Position numbers and translations under genes: made by a program
The notes under the pieces: model-generated
What the model was told of the DNA's origin: nothing
The model's database searches: none
Seen by the model: only the letters and a program-made list of their open reading frames with translations
Shown here: positions 25,369 through 38,299 of the stretch, piece by piece
Position numbering within the stretch: position 1 is the stretch's first letter
Layout of the letters: each line of letters opens with the position of its first letter
Assembly (NCBI GenBank): GCA_008508345.1
Contig: QNGE01000889.1
Span: 62,001 to 126,000 of the forward strand
Length of the DNA: 64,000 bases
Reading direction: 5' to 3'
Origin: Paragonimus westermani
Taxonomy: Eukaryota; Platyhelminthes; Trematoda; Plagiorchiida; Troglotrematidae

Positions 25369-25563
25369 CTCGAACAGGCTTCTGAGTGCCTTGAGAATGA
25401 AATAGAAGGAGACGAAACAATTGAAAATCTCATTCACTGATCGACGCACACGCAGCACCAACCAGCCCGCGTTGGCTAAGACGGCCAACAGTCCAAACAT
25501 ACTAGTGTAGAGTGCGGTAAGTAGTCGCATGAAAGGTAAAAACGACTGGTTCGCATCACACAC
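25369..25563 (-). CDS. SLC4-like: SLC4-like exon h: membrane helices 4-5
   Basis: This exon of 65 codons begins VCDANQSFLPFMRLLTALYT, continues through a hydrophobic helix, then reads VNEIFNCFVSFYFILKAL. In the family this is the L-x-FR-x-W-x-G-x-W helix followed by the TRFTEE-(I/L)F helix. The EIF core survives, but the R-F-T part is replaced by RRSV. The acceptor is an ideal CTCTCTGTTTCTTTCAG and the donor GAG/GTAATT. Both ends are phase 0. Confidence 0.9.
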
Positions 25564-26621
25564 CTGAAAGAAACAGAGAGAAAAATGCGGAACAGCATGA
25601 TGACCAGACGGAAAAAAAGAGAGCTATACCAACCGACAGAAGAGCGGACGGGCCAAGTGGAACGTAAAAGCTGATCACTCACTGTACAACTTCAGAGACC
25701 AAAATTTCAGCTACCAAGTCTTGCATAAGATAGGGAGGTTGTTGACAGCCTCCTAAGTCAAAACGCCTGAACAGTTTATATAGAAATTGTCAACATAACC
25801 AGGAATAGGAAGTACAATAACTCTAATGGACTACTCATAGCAGTTGGACAGCGGTAAACCTAAACAGTAATCAATGAACGCAATCAGTCCAACGGACGAC
25901 AAATGACAGGCGAAGATAAGCAAAAAACATCACCCAAACGAAAAATGTGCACGAGATGTTGAATTAAAACCTTTGCTGTGTTGTGGGTTGGAACCCCAAT
26001 CGACAAGATAAACGTACGAAATGGACAATAATTATCTTGCTCTATGGAACGACCTGTCCCCACAAATAAATGATCCTCACCATGTGGATAAGCACAGGGA
26101 AAAAGAAGGATCATGACTATCTTGCGAACAAAACTAGGAATGGCCATCGCATTAGATAGATGATACTGATGTTAAGCTGATCCTCAAAACGAATGCATGC
26201 TGTTTTATGCCATGATTTGTACAGTTGTGAGTGCCACGACCTACGGTAGGAAACAGTAAAACGTCCTATACCAAGGGTGCCGTCGATAAGCCCACAAAAG
26301 AATAAGTAATTGGTGAAAATAACTGACGTGCGTATCAGGAGGTAGGATGGGATAATCAACCAGTTAAAAAATGCTTTGAAGTAAACCACTGACTAGGTCT
26401 TCTTTCAAATCACTCGCTTATTACATAAATGGCATGTATGAACATATGTGCCCACGAGTTGTTTACAGGGATGTATTGTGTTGAGTAGGAAACACTGGCT
26501 GAAAGCTGAAGTCCACTGGATACTACAGTCGGTGAAGCACTGAGAAAGAACTTCACAATCAACCAGCAAATTGGAAGCGAACCTACTTTCGAAAAGTTGG
26601 AATAAGCAGCGCAGAGAAACT

Positions 26622-27108
26622 ACATCATAATCATCATCATCATCATCATAGACAGCAATACATCAGTGGTTCACACTAATGCATAACTGCCACACAACCA
26701 CGGGGAAAAAGCAAACCCTATGTGGGAAAAGGGAGAAGAGAGAAAAAGAAAAGGAAGAGACCTAACTACTGAAAATGACTACGTCCATATTCAAACATTC
26801 AACATCAAGGTGCCTACACCTTGTAAACAAACAACCGGGCTGTAAGTGAAAGTAAGGCGTCATCAGCGAGACAGTTTCCGTACGGCTTTCACTGCCACGC
26901 GTCATTAAATGCACTCACCTCACGAACAAACAACGAAAACATTCACGTCACTGAGCTCGACTAGCCGTCATCTCACCTAGAGTCTCCAGCCACCGACTCT
27001 GTGAGTCACGAGGGCCACAGCCCGGGAGACGAACACGACCCACAGTGGCCAACCTCTTCGTGAACGACTTCATTTCCCTACGACAGTGTCAGCGAACAAT
27101 GCACAGAA
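26622..27108 (-). mobile_element. RTE-type LINE copy C, 3' end only
   Basis: About 490 bases match the 3' end of copy A almost base for base, from the (CAT)n tail at 26622-26650 through the CCGTCATCTCACCTAGAGTC block to the ORF end. Relative to copy A a block of about 45 bases is missing near 27085. It is strongly 5' truncated, the usual outcome of incomplete reverse transcription. Confidence 0.9.
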
Positions 27109-27596
27109 AGAGTACAAGATTGTGCGAAAAGTTAGTAAATTTTATTTGACAGCATTAAACCTTCAGAGATCACAAACAATTCTTGACAAATTTCTCACAA
27201 GATGAATGGGACTGGCTAAGGACTGTTGAGCGAAATTGCAAGTACGTGCTGAACTCACGATAGACTTAATAGAAAAATAGACCACCCAGATACTAATGTT
27301 ACAGTCCGCAGTGGATGCAATGATGAACACATCAGGACTGAGTGGTAGATTAACAAAAATGTTTCAAAATCTGCTACTCCTACGAACGTTAACACCAAGT
27401 CTAGACAGTTGATACATATCAAGGTACTGAACGGACATATATCCCAAAGGATTGAAATAATCTAGTCCAACGCAATACAAGAAGGATAGTTTGCAGCGGG
27501 CATCACAGTACGTAATCGATAGAAGTTCGGCGAAGAATACGGAGAGTGAGAGAAAGAAAGAACAAGCGCCAACATATTGGGGTTAGACAGACATAC

Positions 27597-27745
27597 CAGT
27601 TTAATACAGATCTCCAAAATAAGCATAGGACCGGTGATGCCAACAATCAGCAATGGTTGACCGCCAACCAGAGAGAACAGACACTGAGCAACGCCAGATG
27701 CAAAAATACAGAGTGGGATGGAGAAATCTGGAGAAACAATGGAAC
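27597..27745 (-). CDS. SLC4-like: SLC4-like exon g: GGQPL membrane segment
   Basis: This exon of 149 bases encodes GVAQCLFSLVGGQPLLIVG and then ITGPMLILEICIKL. The family signature here is G-x-x-F-x-L-x-x-GQPL-x-I-x-x-TGP, covering membrane helices 2-3 and the half helix that lines the substrate site. The signature is intact, which argues for a working transporter. The acceptor follows TGCATTTTGCCATCTATTCACAG and the donor is CTG/GTATGT. Two entry bases plus 49 codons match exon f (exit phase 1) and exon h (entry phase 0). Confidence 0.92.
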
Positions 27746-28389
27746 CTGTGAATAGATGGCAAAATGCAAAAAGAAAGGAATCAAACAGATTAGAGAAAAA
27801 GGTAAACAAATGAATCACAACGAAATACCAACACGTGGGTCGTTGTGCAGAAGAGAGGGGAATTTGAAGCCTCTGTATGTTAACCACAAGTAATTGCTAT
27901 ACTTTTAGCGTTTACGACAGAAAGCGTGCGCTGTCACGTGACACATGAGGTTACATAAACGCGTGCAGTCGATGCACTGGGAGCTCAAACATACGATTGG
28001 CAAACAGTGTCACAAACACTCAGCAATTTTCAGCTAGAAACGAGCATGAATTTGAACAACAATATAACGTGCACTTTGAAAAATAGTTCCAGTGAGACTA
28101 TAGACTAAAAGATCTAGCAGAATGGTTGCTTGGACGGTGTTCAACGAATGCTTATTCTGAGTAGCTTCAAGGTGCTAGTTGGAGATGGTTCAACAGTCCA
28201 GCCAAGGAGACCATGGATCCCACTGCACTGGTGCAGTCAATTCGAACGTTAATCGTATTCTCCAATCGTACGCTCCTCACAAGTTTGCTATCATCAACAT
28301 CCAAATTCAGCGGAATACGAGTGATATAATGTCGCAGACTAACCCATTAAGAGGTTATCATCATTCTCTTCCTTACGCAAGAGAATAAT

Positions 28390-29820
28390 GCATCGTTTGC
28401 TATTTCCGAAATGGACCCAGACAATGAAAACAGAAGGGTCACTTTCTGTGGTGTTCGCCGCCAACCCGCTGAACTTCTTCGCGAGATCGAGGACGGCTCG
28501 TAGGAAGAGCAAAGTGACCTGATGCACAGCTACGTTGGCCGCCGACAATACAAGAAGCTCTACAACTCGCTGGAAGCCATTTTCAACCGGTTCACCGAGT
28601 CAACCAAAATACTTAATAACGTGGTGCAATTATGTGCATCGACGTATGAAAGTCTTGACGCTGTCACTGGCGTGGCGCAGGACGGTGTCCTATCCCTAAC
28701 CCTACTGAGTTTATATTTGACTGCAATACTCGCAGTTTTGCTTCAGAGCTCGGAGGAAGGAGATGAAGTTGAACACCGCATTGATGGCCGCTTACGAAAT
28801 ATTCTACGTTTCGGTTCCTCAAGCCATTCACGTGATCCAATGATGCGCATGCTGTTATTCGCAGATGATAGAGCACTAATTGCACATTGCAAAAATGGAC
28901 TTCAACGATTGAGTACGGTTTTTAAAGCTTCTGCACCCAAATCTGCGTAATACATCAAAACATGTAAAAAATTTCCTTTCAGCGTTTTCCATGCTGTGTT
29001 TGTACCGGTGATATGCATCAATGGAGATTCTGTTGGTAGCTACGCAGACATATGATTACGGTAACAATCCGTGGACAAATACACCTGTGGTTTGTGAGTT
29101 ATAGGTCCGTGTGGTGAATGTTAACGTTGTTTTCGGGCATCTTGAAAGACGTATCCGGAAGGACCGTAGACAGAAGACCGAAAGAGAACTGCTCGTCTAC
29201 TGCTCAATGATCCTCCTCATACTGCTGTAGGACGATGGAACTTAGGTAAGGTATTAGCGGAATGGACGTTACTCGCGCCATTTCCATTTGAAATGTCTAA
29301 GACGCATCTTGGATATTCAGTGATTGGACACGGTTCCGAACACTGAAACACTCTGGCGGGCAAACATGGACGGAATGGAATCCATGTCGACCTTCAATCA
29401 GCTTTAGTGGTTAGGACACGTTCGTGAGATAGGCGACGACAGGATTATAAAGCAGCTGCTGTAGGGGCAGGTGAAAACAGGGAAGCGGAATTCTGGTGGT
29501 CACAAACTGAGATATCAGGATGATATCCAAGCAGGTCTTTCAGGTTATACTACCAATTGTCGATCTTGGAAGGACTTGGTCTTGCACTCGACGGTCTGGA
29601 GGAAGTAGATCCGGATGGGCGTCCGAAGGTACAATGAACAGTAATTATGTGGCCGAGAAGTGAAGCGCGCGGTACACTAAAGAACCATCAATGCCATAGA
29701 TCGTGGCGACATAACTGTATAGTATTGTGATGAATGCAGCCGCGAATGCGCTGGCCGTCTCGAATTAGTGGGTCATTGGCATACTGATAATACGTCGCGG
29801 GCAAAAAGACAACGAGTAAG
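28390..29820 (+). mobile_element. Non-LTR retrotransposon of a second family, with Cys/His tail
   Basis: An open frame at 28522-28950 begins in a linker (GRRQYKKLYNSLEAIF) and jumps, probably by deletion, to RT: GVAQDGVLSLTLLSLYL, then MMRMLLFADDRALIAH, where the FADD turn is intact. Past a stop, 29100-29640 encodes the usual C-terminal block in broken frames (ILDIQWLDTV-like; WLGHVREIGDDRI; SGGHKLRYQDDI). At 29726-29790 a CDECSRECAGRLELVGHWH motif resembles the Cys2-His finger that ends some LINE ORFs. It differs from the RTE family in all shared regions. Confidence 0.82.
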
Positions 29821-31390
29821 TTGTGCTCAGGTGTGTTATATGTCAGTTATATCTATCTGTTCGTTCATACCGGCCAACGACCGCAGTTGACTGGCAAAAT
29901 CGCTCGCTCTGCTTTTCAGAATCTTGGATCACTGTGATCTTCCAATTTACCTTATCATTAGCTTTGTTGGTTCATTGTGTGAAAAATTTTTCGTTTATTT
30001 TTCTTCCTTGTCCTTTCTAGGATACAGTAAAATGTTACCCTATAATGAATGACTTTTTGATCCATATTCTCTGTATTCTTTTTCTGTTTAGACTTTACCT
30101 CTGGGTTCCCTCTTTCTACTTTCCGATGGAGAATAGATTGATTTTCCTACTGGTTTACCAACTGGCCAGTCAGTCAAACACAAAGACCTCCACTCACACA
30201 CCTCCTACTGTTATTTCTCCTGACCTACACTACACACGTGGTGTGCGACTGGAATCGTAGTTGACGCAGCGCAAGCCGCCTGTGGTTTTGTGCGTTCGTC
30301 CTTTGATTTTTGTCGATGTAACAGGCTAATTCGAAACGGATGCTGCCAACCATGAACGTAACTTCCAGGATGTTTAAAGTGTACGTGTCAAATGCTATAA
30401 GTGGGAGATGGAAGCAAGAAAGAGACGAATAAAAAGGCTTAGAATAAACACGGACAAACGATCGGAGACAACGGTGTTCCTCGCATTTCACCGAAATCTC
30501 CAGAAGAATTCCATAATCAGTACCGAAGTCGTTCAAAAAAATGTGACCTATCTAAATCGGAATTGAGTGGAGCTTGAATTGAGAACCCTCAGTTTCAAGG
30601 ATTAAGTTCACAACGGAACAGTAGCTACTACACAGCAAGGCGCCAAGACCGACAAAATATCTGAAACCAAGTAAACTATGCATGAAATTTGCGGGATTCA
30701 GATCTACAGCATGGCAGAGACGAACGACAACAATAGAGTGATGATCTTTGAACGGAATCGAACCTGCGAGAGCCGTGCCGGTAGGTCAACAGTATAGGTT
30801 TAAAGTGCATTTCAAAGGGGATGAAGCTTCAAAGACTACTTTGACAGTGGGTAGCCGAAAAGCGGCCCAGCTGCAAATTCAGAACCAATACGAATAGTGA
30901 AATGTACAAGGGTTTACTCTGATTAGTCTGTTTCATTGATTGGACAATTGATGATTTGCACGTTCAACTGTTCTACCTCTTTTTATAAGCTTGCAGTTGG
31001 TATGTTTCAACGTTTATTGGTCTGATTTTTGCTTTCATCCGTTGGGTTAATTGAAGAATGTGTTCGGGAAAAATCACACCGACGAACCCACTAGTGCACC
31101 ATAGATTGAACACAAAACAACCATACATACGCGTACATGAATTGCGGAAGACAACCCTGTGGTCATGTTGGAGGTCAACCGAGCGTTGCGCGAAGACACG
31201 CACACAATTACAATTCAACACGGATGTAAAGCCGAAAGAAACCAGACAGAAATGATGTACCTAAACACATGAGAAGCGAGGATGTTGAGAAAAAACACTG
31301 CATAGAAAAAGACATCCGCGGAACCAGAATGGACGCTAAGAAACAACCAGTGGGAATGAGCAATCGTCTACCTGTAACAAAATGACTCAC
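29821..31390. other. Intron sequence, nothing recognised
   Basis: A B-box-like sequence near 30745 (minus, AGGTTCGATTCCG) is not accompanied by a foldable tRNA. Confidence 0.55.
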
Positions 31391-31642
31391 TCAAGAGGGC
31401 ACCAAAACTGAGCGTCGGAGCAAGCACTATGAAATAGACCAAAATGATCGTGGAAAAGATCACGCCCAATTCACTGCCTTGACGTCCAAACGGTTCCGTA
31501 AGATCTGAATAGAACCGGTTTCGGTAGGCCACGAGATCAGTGTAGAACGCCAGCCCGAACAGACATCGATAGCAGTTGTGATCGGGTAGGAGACCATCTG
31601 CGAGCCGATCAGCGTTGCTATCACGACCATCTGAACCGTCAG
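31391..31642 (-). CDS. SLC4-like: SLC4-like exon f: linker and first membrane helix
   Basis: The 3' half encodes YTDLVAYRNRFYSDLTEPF and then a hydrophobic helix ending APTLSFGALL. This matches the SLC4 entry into the membrane (ND-x-x-RRYP-x-Y-x-SD-x-x-D, then an FA-LAP-x-x-FG-LL helix). The donor is TTGA/GTGAGT, exit phase 1. The 5' edge is uncertain: acceptors at 31642, near 31635 and near 31607 all fit the required phase. The upstream part (ADGSDGRDSNADRL) is acidic linker or intron. A second possible donor 15 bases downstream breaks the frame with exon g and was rejected. Confidence 0.78.
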
Positions 31643-33300
31643 CTGCAGATGTTCGGAACGCGTATCGTATGACGTTCTCTCGACTTCGTGACCGGAAACA
31701 AAAAAGTGATGCTACCTTTGATGCACGCATACAAACAGATAAGTTTTGACCAGTCACATGTTCACCGTAGCACAGTGATATTGGGAACAAATCGTAGAGG
31801 TAATGGAGGGAAACTATTTGGAAGCGCAGTCGCACTATTTGTGTATGTAAACATGGCCGCAGAAAAACTCTTCTCGATAACGCTCAACTTGGGCTCGTCT
31901 TATTGGTTCATGTTTCCTCTCACTGCGGCGATTCTATCACTCAATAACGAAGTATGAACCTGTCAATTACTACTTCACAGTCACCAACCTTTCGTGGCTT
32001 GCTTTTAGTCAGAAGATTAACTGAGAGAATCGGTAGGCCAGTACACTGTTATCGGAACCGATTTTAGATTTTCCAAGTCGAGCGCCAACCCAGTTTGTTC
32101 AATTTTTGTACGTCATGGGTTTCAGGTCTGGCAAACATGCTGACCAACAAAAGGGAGATATACTATCGTCTGCATTCTAAACCATCGCGCCAACCAATCT
32201 CTATCAACAGATTCGTGTGGAGGATGAGCACTCAGATAATTTATATAATGTAGGTGCCCAGATATAAATGGTTAATTTTTGACACTTTCAACAGCCGCCT
32301 GATTTCTCTTTTATACGCTTCGCCTTGGCGGTCATTTCCAGAAGCTCACCAATAATCAATAAGTCTCAGACAGTGTTCGGACGTTATTCTCACATCTGCC
32401 TTTTAGTTGTTTGGCAACCTAATCTCTAGACACTCCACTCATTCGTACTCAGGTAGCTAGTCGAACCAAAAAGTACTTCGCATTTAGCATCGATCGACTG
32501 CCGGTATTATAAGATGGGGAATGTTCTTTGTACGTGAACGCAGACAATGCAGTATAATTTAATTGTCAATGCATGAAAGCTGGAAAAATTGTGGCTGAAA
32601 CGTATGATCGGAATGAAGCAGATTACAGAAGCATGATCAAGCCGTAGCCACAAACTCGACGGTTTAGGGGGGGGGGAGGCGTTAGTTCGACACCTGACGT
32701 TGATATCTCGTCTGCCAGCCTACAGGTTGGCGAGGTGATGTGGTCTAGTAAGAGAAGGCATTAGTAACATCAACTGGATTAGTAACAGCCGTTTCCTAAG
32801 GGAATTCGAGATCAGAAATAAAAAACACCGAACGGGATAATTTATGACCCGGCGAAATTCGCTGTGTTATATACCTGAAAAGATGCAACGAATTTCCCAG
32901 GTAGTCTGTTACTCACGAGTTCTGTTTTCTAGTTGGATAGCTGTTGAGAAGTATAAAAAACTGGATATGAATAACAAATATTCAGCGAGAATGTCCTTTG
33001 GAATAAACCTAACTGTGGAAAGTCAGGGCCTCCACCAGACTGGAACCAGCAGCATGGACAGCACGCTGATAAATATCTGACAGAAACGAACATGCACTTT
33101 TGGGAGACCGCTATCGACACAAAAATGTGCAAGAGATGGTAGTTGGATAGATGGGAAACATGACTTCGTTATGAACGGGAACAGAAACGAGGCGAGTATT
33201 AAATGGACAATATGAATCGAGTGAAATGAGTCACAGGATGATTATAAAGTCGGGGTGGTCATGCTAGGGAGCCATGGTGTTAACCTGAGGTAAACGAACC
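31643..33300. other. Intron sequence, nothing recognised
   Basis: Start of the large intron upstream of exon f. It includes a nine-base G run near 32671. No exon was identified. Confidence 0.5.
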
Positions 33301-34009
33301 GCAATATGTAGGCTTTCAAAACCATGCATCACTAGGCCTCTCCCGGTTGGATTTTTACGAAAATATACATCCAGATTTTGTTCGTTTGCGAAAAGGAGCT
33401 ACCAAATGTGGAACCGAACGTAGTAAATTTCTCCATGCAAGAATGAATGATATTATAGATGAGGGTTCCATTCAAACGATACGTGCTCCATCCTTTTGCA
33501 GTGGTGTTAGCAACTACTTCAAAGACTGTCTGAGTCTGATTTCGACGCGGGTAGTCTGAGGGAATAGTGCACGTGCGCAGTACATGCGTCATAGTACATT
33601 TAGTAGCGCAATTCCTGTTTGTGATCACATATTTCAGTTTCTGACATAGAGGATCATATAAAGCGATTCGAAGTCGAATGCGCTGCACGAGATTACTTGG
33701 AGGAGCACAATCAAGCGATTTTTTAGTTTTGTGGGCAAGAGTGTTTATTAAAACATACGTGGATATTGCTTACCCGTCCAAGTCCAACTGCGTGGTGTAT
33801 TCGGAAACTAAAGCCAGCTCTCAAAAAGGTGACAATTTCAAGGAGAAGCTGCTGGACGTGTTAAGTTGCAGATTTTGTGGTGCACGGACACTCAGAATAT
33901 TAAGGTTTAACATCAAACGTAAGATGAGCGCGACCGGTTAGAAATTCAGTCGTGGAATCACCTTATTGCTTGTACTAACCACACAAGCACCGAGAAAGCC
34001 GTTAAGTTT

Positions 34010-34705
34010 CTGGCGGATCATATACTCGACGATGTCCGTGGTATCTACGGACAATAATACACATGGCAGACGCAATTTTTAAAGACTTTTGTTTTATCTA
34101 TGAACGCGAAATTTACCGACAAGGATGATCCAAATATACACGTAACCTCGGAGAACATCACGGAATGTGATCTAATTTTCGACTGTCAAATGTTCACCCA
34201 AACAAATACAAGAGTAAATGTCTTCATTGTGCAAGAACAGTAATCCAGAAAACGCGCAGGTTCCGTGCAATTAAACACTTCGATTCGTAGTCAATTTGCT
34301 CCTAGTGCTATGGAGAGAACTGATCATTCATCGTCTTTTATTTCTGATCCAATGAACAGCCAAACCTACAGAGTTTCTCTCACTAACGCTTACTACCTAC
34401 ACCGAATTACAGTAGACAATGGGAATGGAGAAGCTTTCATTAGCTTTAGCATTCTAAAGAGAACTTTGCGAACAAAAAAAACCAGTCCCATTGATGTATC
34501 GATAGGTAGCATTATGGGCCATAAGCTACGGAATCCGGGACGCAATGTATTACTGTTCCTTGATGATCTAAGTAACAGATTGAATTGCACGTCAGATCAA
34601 CCTGCGCCTAAACCAAAAGTGATTAAAAAAACCTACAAAATTGCCCTTTTAGTTTTATCTGACACTACGCTGTCCTCTTTACCACACATGAGTGTGTTGT
34701 TCTAA
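34010..34705 (+). CDS. Unexplained open region, possible exon or old element
   Basis: A frame of 146 codons from 34265 to a stop at 34703 includes LHRITVDNGNGEAFISFSIL and NPGRNVLLFLDDLSNRLNC. No domain was recognised. Just upstream, 33950-34060 (another frame) is also open and reads STEKAVKFLADHILDDVRGIYG. The mixture of short open blocks in different frames is more like a decayed mobile element than a host exon. It is opposite in strand to the SLC4 gene whose intron contains it. Confidence 0.25.
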
Positions 34706-35369
34706 AGCTTCAGGCAGCAACTGAAACAGTCAGTTCATTTAGAATTCCAATGCTTTACATGCAACCTAGTTTGTTTTATGGGTCACGTGAGTCTGTGGGA
34801 AAAAGACAGCTTTCATTCCTTCTGAAGTGCAATTTTGATTCAGTCTGGGATTCCTAATGCCATTAAAAAGCCTGATTATATTATCTTTCGTTTTCAAGTT
34901 TTGAACTTTTCTTCATGATTCTACTTCAAAAAGCTATGCTAACATTTACCCTTGAATGTGGCCTCGAATGAGTTAACTGTCATCATTACACTTCCCAATC
35001 TGTTTACGTATAACCTAATCACTTGACTTGAGTGGTTCACCAGCAATTTTTAAGTCTGGGATGAACAAAAATGTCGACGGTATTACCAGTATAGACATTG
35101 ATAATGAGAGTCACTTCACAGCTTTGAAGGTATCTAAATGGCTAAAAATACTAGGACAGTGACGTCTCCAGTGGTACCAAGATATCCTTAGTTAAACGCT
35201 GTTGCTAAAACAGATGTGCGTACACTAGGGTACATGTCTGTGTGCTTCAAATACTACAAAATTTGAACACGCTGTGCATAAGGGTATAATAAAATACGAA
35301 AATACGCGCATGGTATCATTCTAAACGTAGTTGTTCTAAGTTCAGATTCCAAGAGCCAAGCCTCAACGC

Positions 35370-35693
35370 TTGGATACGACTGGATTAATTGGTCAATGTG
35401 ACAAAAAGTTGCGTTTGTCCATAAAAATGATGTTAAAGCAGCCGAAGAGAAGTGCGCTCGTTGCTGAATTTGATAATGACGCAGTGTATCAAAGAGTTGT
35501 GTATCAAATACGAAATAATGTAACCGATGTTATTTTTGAAATTATCGACGAACCCATGTTCCTAATGAAGTTAAACAAGGTTTGGTTGCGTAGGAATTAC
35601 CATGTCGAAGATGAGCGCATGAAAGGATCGAGTAGGAATTCCGAAAACCCGCAATTTTATGCAAGTTGTGGAGGATTTCGTGATAATAGATAA
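35370..35693 (+). CDS. Unexplained 107-codon open frame
   Basis: The peptide is hydrophilic and Lys/Asp-rich (KQPKRSALVAEFDNDAVYQR; VIFEIIDEPMFLMKLNKVWL), with a composition unlike random frames of this DNA. No family was recognised. It may belong to the same decayed element as 33.3-34.7 kb. No good acceptor or donor was identified. Confidence 0.25.
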   Translation: MDTTGLIGQCDKKLRLSIKMMLKQPKRSALVAEFDNDAVYQRVVYQIRNNVTDVIFEIIDEPMFLMKLNKVWLRRNYHVEDERMKGSSRNSENPQFYASCGGFRDNR

Positions 35694-36889
35694 ACGTCAT
35701 CAATGCTATATTGCTGTAGCCATGGTCTTCACATTGACGACTGCTCGGAATATTACGTCACGGTTCCCTCATTTCAAGTTCTTAATTTGAATCCGATTAA
35801 GGATCACTGTGATATGTGTACTTGTGTTGCAATTGAGTGTGTATAAAATCACATATCTCTTGTTTATTATCGTTTCCATCTTACTCATTCACATGAATAC
35901 ACCGTACACTGGAAAGGACAATGGGTGGACTCCAGCATCTTGGAGTCTCCGCCAGTTAGTAGTCTGAACGGAATTCAGTGTACGGACGGCAGTGCCTTGT
36001 TAACTTACTGCGTGAACACAAAGTCGAAGGCAAACCAGTCATCTGTTAGGACTGGCCTGTGTGGTATGTAGTGCGCACCATCGAAATGTCATAAATTCGG
36101 ACGGGCTTCGAAGTTACCTTTGTTATCGCAGATAGGTCATTTGAGAATATTGGGGGTTTAATTCATCTGAGAAAGATCACTTTATCAACTCGTAGCATTG
36201 CTGACGAAGTGTCTACAACAGGAGTGAAAACAAATGACGTGACTGGTGGTCTGAGGAGTCATGAAAAGAACCGGTAATCGATAACAACGCGTGTGTGTTC
36301 TATCACGCTCCTGCGGATCAGTGACTTGGCACATTCGCACAGATGTACGTATGCTCTTAGTATTTAAGTGCCGTTGCCTCTGTATGCCAGCCTGTATCAA
36401 ACAGGCTGGTTGTGTGACGCAGACAACAATCTTTCGGCGTGCATTTGATCAACTTTCAATTTCCAGATCGATAACCTGGGATAACAAAACTGCTAAATCT
36501 ACGCTCACTAAGTCACCCAATCCGCATGCCAGCGAAGTGCCTGTCACTGAGCCTTCTCCAATGCAGTTGCTACCAACTGGGATGAACCGCAAGGATGCTG
36601 GACGACGAAATGGTCACAGCCTGCTAAAGCTAGGAACACCCTACTGTGCAGGGATTCAAGGTACCGCCTACTAGATTGGGGATTGCATCACAATCAGTAT
36701 CACTGGTTCGAAACGCTTTCCAACATGGCTGTATACCGCAGTCAACGGTTATTCTTTGTGATCAAAGTTGTCTCTGCCGTTTCCTTTGTTTGTTCTGCAA
36801 ACGTATTAATACATTAGGCTACAAATTCGTAAACTGCCGCCAGAACCAACAGCAACTCGAGCAACTGCACCGACGGACCAATACGTATA

Positions 36890-37010
36890 TGTAGATAACG
36901 GGAGATTCAGAGGAATATTCGGGAATTATAGAAAGCCGTACTGTTTAGCAAAAACAACCTCTTCACACTCCCAATTACAGCGGCTTAGTTGACCGAGGAA
37001 ATAGACGATA
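36890..37010 (+). pseudogene. Possible integrase remnant
   Basis: A plus-strand frame reads VDNGRFRGIFGNY and, after a shift, TPNYSGLVDRGNR. This resembles the D-x-G-x-x-F and P-x-x-(N/D)G-x-(V/A)E-R blocks of retroviral-type integrases in the right order and spacing. The match is short and rests on a frameshift. Confidence 0.25.
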
Positions 37011-38299
37011 ACTTGCTAGAGGCAGGCCCAATGAATCCAGTGGGTGCGTGAAAAGTTCACAACTCGAAATCCGGTAAGTTTGTCGCGACTAGTCGTGACA
37101 CGCAAAAGTGACGGTTGTCACCCTCTTCGTAACTAACAACAGTGGTTGCTTCTCGATCAACAGTATAGTAACATAAAAATACTTTGCAGACCACCGTACG
37201 AACACCCTCATGACTTCGATGCATTCTATTGAGATTCGTGAGCATCCTGTCAGATTTATGATCGTTCCCAATTGTGTCTCAAGCAATAAGTTATTTCTGT
37301 GATGTTTCTGGGTATTAGAAGCAAAACGTCTGTCAGGACTAACAGTTCTGGTCATTGTGGTAACTCGTGTTAAACAACAACGCAGACACTTTTGGTAAAA
37401 ACACTAAAGCGCCCTTGGAAGGCCGTTTAAGGATTTATAATTCTTGGTTGAAAAAATCAGTAATAATTACGCTTATTGTGGTCATTGCAGAAAATGTCCA
37501 CTTACTGACGTCGTTGCTCACATTGCCTTTCGGCAGGCGCGTATGAAGATGCAGGAGGCGAACCATCGACGGTATAATCTGTCAGCAGCGGCAATGAGCA
37601 GGTCAAACCCGCACTGCCATTAACTCGTCTGTTGCTGGCACACTGTCGATCGTGCGGCCAACCTGGCCACCTTCTCCGAGTGGCAGCAGCCACCTGGACA
37701 ACGCGGTCACCTGACAGGTGTGAAACAGAAGTTATGGCATAGAAAATAGTGACATAGTTGCGTGGCCCCACTGAACTGCCGTCTGGAGGATTCGTTCTTT
37801 ATGCGGACAAGCTCAGTTTTCCGTTTGGAGGATACCAGAAACACACATGCACAAGTAATGTAGTAACGTTGTCATCATCCTAATTAGGCTGACATGGACA
37901 GAGATTTGAAATTAATGCGGCCGATTTGGTCACATGAACAGCAAACCGATGTGACACATATGCAGAAGAAGATGGAAAAAAGTAGGACGTCAAGTCAAGG
38001 AGTGAAAGAGCAGCAACATATTGTAGAAACCTAGACTGAAAGAGTTAATCAAAAGGGGTATGCTGGAACACGAGGTCTGTAAACCTATGTTAATAGCCGT
38101 CAAATCCTCGAAAACGATTGAGAATTCATTAGTTCAGAACAACTTGCAAGCAATCGGCAATTTCAGTTATTTGTAACGCTTCAATTCTGCCACAGAAAGT
38201 GGGAAACAAAAGCACAACAGCTGTTATGTAAAGAAATGAAGATGAACTGAGAAACCAGTTGAACAGGAGATATGGTGTAGTATATACCGGGAATTCACA

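Noticed and set aside
30735..30760. B-box-like AGGTTCGATTCCG on the minus strand
   Set aside because: No A box or cloverleaf upstream; single short match.
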